Source of the DNA: Glandiceps talaboti
Taxonomy: Eukaryota > Hemichordata > Enteropneusta > Spengelidae
Length of the DNA stretch: 64,000 bases
Direction: 5' to 3'
NCBI RefSeq assembly: GCF_964340395.1
Contig: NC_135556.1
Coordinates: 587,501 to 651,500 of the forward strand
The notes under the pieces were generated by a model. That model was not told where the DNA came from and made no database searches. It saw only the letters and a list, made by a program, of their open reading frames with translations. Made by a program: the position numbers and the translations under genes. Positions 57,555 to 64,000 of this stretch are shown here, one piece after another (position 1 is the stretch's first letter; the number at the start of each line of letters is the position of its first letter).

Positions 57555-58335
57555 TCCTGCATATACCGATTGCCATAATATTTGATGGGTGTATTACCTT
57601 CAGTGTCTAGTTGGGAAATTGTTCAAATTAAAATGATCTTACTACTGGTGTGTGATTTGGGTCAAAAAATGTAAATTTTGGTCCAAAAACTTACACAAGA
57701 ACAATTGGGCATATCGGTCTGAAATTTGGTGGGAACATTCTTAGGGGTGTTTAAGCATTCAAAAAATGTTTGCAAATGTGCCTAACAACAAGACCACTCT
57801 CATAGCAACCGCCAAATGGTGAGGTATTTCACAAAGATTACCACTGGGATTAAAAGACAATTGAATAAGCATTCAAAAATGTATATAAATTTGCCTAGCA
57901 ACAAGACCACGCCCATAGCAACAGCCAATCAATGGTGTATTTCACAAAAATAACCGTGGGGATGAATAGACAATTGAATAAACATTCAAAAAATGTATGT
58001 AATTTGCCTAGCAACAAGACCCATAGCAACAACCAAATAATCACGTATATTGGAAAGATCACAATAGGAATTGATAGACAAATGAATAATCATTCAAAAA
58101 AATGTATGCAAATGTGCCTAGCAACAAGACCACGCCCATAGCAACAGCCAAGTGATCATATATATTGCAAAGATAACAGGAGTAAATAGGCAAATGAATA
58201 AACATTCAATAATGTATGGATAATCATTCAGCAAATGAACACCTATACCCAGCATGGATCAGCATATGGGAAAACATTTTTAAAAACTGTACAGTTGTGC
58301 TACAACACCATTGGCGCTATTTTGTATTCAAAATT
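57555..58335 (+). mobile_element. Rep-A copy 9, 5' truncated
   Basis: It begins at CCGATTGCCATAATATTTG, skips from the first body block to the core (GGGGTGTTTAAGCATTC), has about five core units, and ends GTACAGTTGTGCTACAACACC + ATTGGCGCTATTTT. Confidence 0.75.
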
Positions 58336-58695
58336 TTGAAGAAAAAAATTATTTTAGGTGACTTCTATACGTAGTCACATCAAACCGTACAATAACAATA
58401 GGGGCAGACTTTAGTTTTTAATTTGTTTTTCTGGATATGTCTGAATTACACTGATCAATGCACCAACTTGACGAAACAACTACTTAGGGGGTAGGACAGT
58501 ATGGGGTTTGATCCCCCAAAATTAGGTGTTACCTTTATTTCAATATGATTTTATCATTCAGTGGCATTATTTCTTATTCCATCATTCTATCATTGTTATT
58601 TCATCATTATTTTATCATTATTTTATGCTTATGTCCTTATTATTTCATCATTTCATTCTTATTTGGTTATTATTTCATTCTTATGCCATTATAAT

Positions 58696-59360
58696 TAGTC
58701 CCCGCCGGACAAAGTCCGGGACGGGGACTTATGGATTGGGTTCCGTCTGTCCGTCCGTCCGTCCGTCTGTCCGTCCGTCCACAGCCGTTTCTTGGAGATG
58801 CCTGGACCGATTTTTTCAAACTTGGTACAGGGGCAACATACAATGGCATACATATGCACGTCAATTTGTTTCATGATACGATCCAATATGGCCGCCTAGC
58901 AGCCATTTTGTTTGCAAATTTTCCCTGTCTAAAGCCATAACTCAGACATGCTTGAACAGATCTCATTCAAAGTTGGTATTAGGACAGTGTTCTATAACAT
59001 ACATGTGCATATCCATTTGTTGTCATGATACGATCCAGTATGGCCACCTAGCAGCCATTTTGTTTGCAAATTTTCCCTGTCTAAAGCCATAACTCAGACA
59101 TGCTTGAACACATCTCATTTAAAGTTGGTATTAGGACAGTGTTCTATGACATACATGTGCATATCCATTTTCGTCGTGATACGATCCCCCATACCCGACC
59201 CATCCTTTATTGTTGTAGGCATGTTCCATGTCCAACAAGCAGACACAACATATCTAAGTCTGTTTGATTTAGGTTCACAAGTGTTGTTGTGTGATCAGAG
59301 TAGAGATAATTCTTTAAAACCCAATCATAGCGGGGACTATGTCATTCTCAATGACTTGTT
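58696..59360 (+). mobile_element. Rep-E copy 4, both ends intact
   Basis: 5' TAGTCCCCGCCGGACAAAGT then CCGGGACGGGGAC and (GTCC)n; about 2.5 core units; 3' GCGGGGACTATGTCATTCTC + AATGACTTGTT. GCGGGGACTA is the exact reverse complement of the first ten bases. A small core deletion joins CGTGATACGATCC to CCATACCCGACC. Confidence 0.85.
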
Positions 59361-60786
59361 TGATCATTATTTTATTCTTATTTGGTCATTATTTCATTCT
59401 TATGCCATTATTATTTGATCATTATTACATTATTTCATTCTTATTTAGTCATAATTTCATTCTTATTTGATCATGATTTCATTCTTATTCCATTATTATT
59501 TGGTCATGATTTCATTCTTATTCCATTATTATTTGATCATGATTTCATTCTTATTTCATTATTATTTGGTCATGATTTCATTCTTATTTCATTATTATTT
59601 GGTCATGATTTCATTCTTATTCCATTATTATTTGGTCATGATTTCATTATTATTTGGTCATGATTTCATTCTTATTTCATTCTTATTTAGTCATGATTTC
59701 ATTCTTGTTTGGTCATGATTTCATTCTTATTTCATTCTTATTTGGTCATGATTTCATTCTTATTCCATTCTTATTTGGTCATTATTCCATTCCTATGCCA
59801 TTATAATTATTATTTATTTCATTCTTATTCCATTCTTATTTGGCCATAATTTCATTCTTATTTGGTCATGATTTCATTCTTATTTCGTCATGATTTCATT
59901 CTTATTTGGTCATAATTTCATTCTTATTTGGTCATGATTTCATTCTTATTTGGTCATGATTTCATTATCATTTGGTCATGATTTCATTCTTATTTGGTCA
60001 TGATTTCATTCTTATTCCATTATTATTTGGTCATGATTTCATTATTATTCCATTCTTATTTGGTCATAATTTCATTCTTATTTAGTCATGATCTCATTCT
60101 TATTTCATTCTTATTTGGTCATTATTTCATTCTTATTTCATTCTTATTTGGTCTTATTTGGTCATGATTTCATTCTTATTTCATTATTATTTTGTCATGA
60201 TTTCATTCTTGTTTGGTCATGATTTCATTCTTATTTCATTCTTATTTGGGCATGATTTCATTCTTATTTCATTCTTATTCCATTCTTATTTGGTCATTAT
60301 TCCATTCTTATGCCATTATAATTTGATCATTATTTCATTCTTATTTGGTCATTGTTTCATTCTTATTTCATTCTTATTTAACCATTACTTAATTCTTATG
60401 ACATTATTTTATTTGACTATTATGTCATTATTTCATTCTTATGCCATTATTATATGACCAGTATTTCATTCATATTTGGTCATTATTTCATTCTTATTTA
60501 AGCACTATTTCATTCTTATTTAACCATTATTTCATTTTTATTTCATTCTTATTTGGTCATGATTTCATTCTTATTCCATTATTATTTATTTCATTCTTAT
60601 TCCATTCTTATTTGGCCATAATTTCATTCTTATTTGGTCATGATTTCATTCTTATTTCGTCATGATTTCATTCTTATTTGGTCATTATTTCATTCTTATT
60701 TCATTCTTATTTGGTCTTATTTGGTCATGATTTCATTCTTATTTCATTATTATTTTGTCATGATTTCATTCTTATTTGGTCATAAT

Positions 60787-61913
60787 TAGTCCCCGCCGGA
60801 CAAAGTCTGGAACGGGGACTTATGGATTGGGTTCCGTCTGTCCGTGTGTCTGTGCGTCCATGTGTCCGTCCGTCCGTCCGTCCGTCCAGAGCTGTTTCTT
60901 GGAGATGCCTTGACCGGTTTTTTTCAAACGTGGTACAGGGGCAACATACAATGGCATACATATGTACGTCAATTTGTTTCATGATACGATCCAATATGGC
61001 CGCCTAGCAGCCATTTTGTTTGCAAATTTTCCCTGTCTAAAGCCATAACTCAGACATGCTCGAACAGATCTCATTCAAAGTTGGTATTAGGACAGTGTTC
61101 TATGACATGCATGTGCATATTCATTGTTGTCATGATACGATCCAGTATGGCCGCCTAGCAGCCATTTTGTTTGCGAATTTTCCATGTCCAAAGCCATAAC
61201 CCAGACATGCTTGAACTGATCTCATTCAAAGTTGGTATTAGCACAGTGTTGTATGACATACATGTGCATATTCATTGTTGTCATGATACGATCCAATATG
61301 GCCACCTAGCAGCCATTTTGTTTGCGAATTTTCCATGCTCAAAGCCATAACTCAGACATGCTTGAACAGATCTCATTCAAAGTTGGTATTAGCACAGTGT
61401 TGTATGACATACATGTGCATATCCATTTTCGTCATGATATGATCCAATATGGCTGCCTGGCAGCCATTTTGTTTGCGAATTTTCTATGTCCAAAGCCATA
61501 ACTCAGACATGCTTGAACTGATCTCATTCAAAGTTGGCATTAGGACAGTGTTCTATGACATACATGTGCATATTCATTGTTGTCGTGATACGATCCAATA
61601 TGGCTGCCTGGCAGCCATTTTGTTTGCGAATTTTCCATGTCCAACGCCATCACTCAGACATGCTTGAACAGGTCCCCCGCACCCCCATACCCGACCCATC
61701 CTTTATTGTTGAATGTATTATTCCATCACGTCATCTTGAAGAGTAGGCATGCTCCATGTCCAATGAGCAGACACAACATATCTAAGTCTGTTTGATTTAG
61801 GTTCACAAGTGTTGTTGCGTGATCAGAGTAGTGATATCAAGAAAATGACAACATAAACTGCCAGTTCCTTAAAACCCAATCATAGCGGGACTATGTCATT
61901 CTCAATGACTTGT
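60787..61913 (+). mobile_element. Rep-E copy 5, expanded core
   Basis: The 5' end is as in copy 4; at least five core blocks (ATATGGC(C/T)GCCT(A/G)GCAGCCA); then ACCCCCATACCCGACCCATC, TTAGGTTCACAAGTGTTG and 3' AGCGGGACTATGTCATTCTC + AATGACTTGTT (one G lost). Confidence 0.85.
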
Positions 61914-62538
61914 TTCATTCTTATTTGGTCATGATTTCATTCTTATTTTGTTGTGATTTCATTCTTATTCCGTTATTATTTGGTCATGATTTCATTCTTA
62001 TTTCATTCTTATTTGGTCATGATTTCATTCTTATTCCATTATTATTTGGTCATGATTTCATTATTATTTCATTCTTATTTGGTCATGATTTAATTCTTAT
62101 TTCATTCTTATTTGGTCATGATTTCATTCTTATTTGGTCATGATTTCATTCTTATTTCATTCTTATTTGGTCATGATTTCATTCTTATTCCATTATTATT
62201 TGGTCATGATTTCATTATTATTTCATTATTATTTGGTCATGATTTCATTATTATTTCATTCTTATTTGGTCATGATTTCATTCTTATTTGGTCATGATTT
62301 CATTCTTATTTGGTCATGATTTCATTCTTATTTGGTATGATTTCATTCTTATTTGGTATGATTTCATTCTTATTTGGTCATGATTCCATTATTATTTGGT
62401 CATAATTTCATTCTTATTTGGTCATGATCTCATTCTTATTTCATTCTTATTTAACCATTATTTCATTCTTATTTGGTCATGATTTCATTCTTATTTCATT
62501 ATTATTTTGTCATGATTTCATTCTTATTTGGTCATAAT

Positions 62539-63180
62539 TAGTCCTCGCCGGACAAAGTCTGGAACGGGGACTTATGGATTGGGTTCCGTCTGTCCGTGCG
62601 TCTGTGCGTCCATGTGTCCGTCCGTCCAGAGCTGTTTCTTGGAGATGCCTTGACCGTTTTTTTTCAAACTTGGTACAGGGGCAACATACAATGGCATACA
62701 TATGCACGTCAATTTGTTTCATGATACGATCCAATATGGCCGCCTAGCAGCCATTTTGTTTGCGAATTTTCCATGTTCAAAGCCATAACTCAGACATGCT
62801 CGAACAGATCTCATTCAAAGTTAGTATTAGGACAGTGTTCTATGACATACATGTGCATATTCATTGTTGTTGTGATACGATCCAATATGGCTGCCTGGCA
62901 GCCATTTTGTTTGCGAATTTTCCATATCCAACGCCATCACTCAGACATGCTTGAACAGGTCCCCCGCACCCCCCATACCCGACCCATCCTTTATTGTTGA
63001 ATGTATTCCATCACGTCATCTTGAAGAGTAGGCATGCTCCATGTCCAACGAGCAGACACAACATATCTAAGTCTGTTTGATTTAGGTTCACAAGTGTTGT
63101 TGCGTGATATCAAGAAAATAACAACATAAACTGCCAGTTCCTTAAAACCCAATCATAGCGGGACTATGTCATTCTCAATG
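62539..63180 (+). mobile_element. Rep-E copy 6, contracted core
   Basis: The same 5' microsatellite pattern as copy 5 (GTGCGTCTGTGCGTCCATGT) and the same lost G at the 3' end show recent common origin with copy 5. Only about two core blocks remain. The last TTGTT is missing before the satellite resumes. Confidence 0.85.
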
Positions 63181-63687
63181 TTTCATTCTTATTTGGTCAT
63201 GATTTCATTCTTATTTTGTTGTGATTTCATTCTTATTCCATTATTATTTGGTCATGATTTCATTCTTATTTCATTCTTATTTGGTCATGATTTCATTCTT
63301 ATTCCATTATTATTTGGTCATGATTTCATTATTATTTCATTCTTATTTGGTCATGATTTCATTCTTATTTCTTTCTTATTTGGTCATGATTTCATTCTTA
63401 TTTGGTCATGATTTCATTCTTATTTCATTCTTATTTGGTCATTATTTCATTCTTATTCCATTATTATTTGGTCATGATTTCATTCTTTTTCCATTATTAT
63501 TTGGTTATGATTTCATTATTATTTGGTCATGACTTCATTCTTATTTGGTCATGATTTCATTCTTATTTGGTATGATTTCATTCTTATTTGGTCATGATTC
63601 CATTATTATTTGGTCATGATTTCATTCTTATTTCATTCTTATTTGGTCATGATTTCATTATTATTTGGTCATGATTTCATTCTTATG

Positions 63688-64000
63688 ACTACCCAACACC
63701 GGACTTCACGTCATTTCACGGCATTTTACCGCCTACGAGTAACCGTATTTCATGTACGCGAAAGCCTAGAGTGGAAACGAGAAGGTTTACACTAATACTA
63801 GTAACAGTAAGGAGATTTTGCCCAGAATCAACAACTTGACAGTCCCATGCCCGGGTCCCATGGCATTTTGCGTTTCTCTGATAATACTTTGCAGCCTTGC
63901 TGCGCTTCAAATTCTACTAATAGGCACTTGTGTTATATTGTCTAAAAGAGTAATGGTGTCATTTAGTACTTCTTGGCATACCTTGACTACCTCTTGTATT
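63688..64000. other. Right edge; no gene recognised
   Basis: After the satellite the composition changes (more GC). The minus strand is open from the window edge to about 63920 (QEVVKVCQEVLNDTITLLDN), with no recognised family. ORF 63716-63910 is unsupported. Confidence 0.35.

Larger units (their letters stand above)
58530..63687. repeat. 22-bp satellite array (TTTCATTCTTA/TTTGGTCATGA), with embedded Rep-E copies
   Basis: Array blocks lie at 58530-58695, 59361-60786, 61914-62538 and 63181-63687, built from two 11-mers, TTTCATTCTTA and TTTGGTCATGA, with TTCCATTATTA variants. The repeated ORFs of the type MISFLFHYYLV come from the 66-bp reading of three units and are not genes. The array blocks after Rep-E copies 5 and 6 (from 61914 and 63181) start with the same 170+ bp, and 59810-59910 is repeated at 60580-60690. 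Confidence 0.95.

Noticed and set aside
59382-63532. Many hydrophobic ORFs (ISFLFHYYLVM-type) that look like membrane proteins
   Set aside because: They are frame readings of the 22-bp TTTCATTCTTA/TTTGGTCATGA satellite and occur in several frames at once.
54323-64000. Next PPEF exon (Y-G-F block after [11 protein letters not shown])
   Set aside because: No acceptor followed by the expected block was found in the non-repeat parts; it probably lies beyond the window.

Overview
This window is intron-rich, AT-rich metazoan DNA, most likely from a marine invertebrate. There are no operons or bacterial-type genes. The one host gene I can support is on the + strand. It is a calcium-regulated Ser/Thr phosphatase of the PPEF/rdgC type, seen as four exons (25787-25941, 31416-31530, 34993-35039, 54156-54322). 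The exons join in phase and carry the PPP-family motifs GDLHG, GDFVDRG and GNHE. The upstream IQ/N-terminal exons and the downstream catalytic and EF-hand exons were not found. The species cannot be fixed; Penelope, DIRS-type, piggyBac and CR1/L2-type elements together with HINE/pearl-like repeats fit a marine deuterostome or lophotrochozoan.

Almost everything else is mobile or tandem DNA, heavily nested. I use local labels. Rep-A, Rep-B and Rep-E are non-autonomous families sharing an unusual end design: a 5' end starting TAG plus about 9 nt, the reverse complement of that near the 3' end, then a short hairpin and a T-rich terminus. Rep-A and Rep-E also carry a GTCT/GTCC/GT microsatellite and a tandem core. 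This resembles Helentron-associated elements (HINE, DINE-1/mini-me, bivalve pearl). Rep-D is a related-looking element with two outward-facing ends. Rep-C is a TIR element with 9-10 bp target duplications in three copies. Rep-G is a roughly 0.6 kb unit tandemly repeated in opposite orientations at 4.6-14.2 kb and 15.7-19.5 kb.

Layout. 0-4.5 kb: Penelope fragment and Rep-A. 4.5-19.6 kb: Rep-G arrays interrupted by Rep-A, Rep-B, Rep-C and a decayed DIRS-like retrotransposon that itself contains a Rep-E. 20.1-24 kb: two TIR/hairpin elements, then a 32-bp satellite abutting a 63-bp satellite. 24-25 kb: LINE reverse transcriptase debris. 25.8 kb to the end: the PPEF locus, whose introns hold a piggyBac relic with TTAA duplications, Rep-D and Rep-E copies, a second DIRS/Ngaro-like element split by Rep-B and another TIR element, a LINE split by a 1.84 kb TTAA-flanked element, further LINE pieces, a 41-bp satellite (55.7-57.5 kb) and a 22-bp satellite with embedded Rep-E copies (58.5-63.7 kb).

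All coordinates were read by eye; repeat boundaries are good to a few bases where a flanking duplication or empty site exists and to tens of bases elsewhere.
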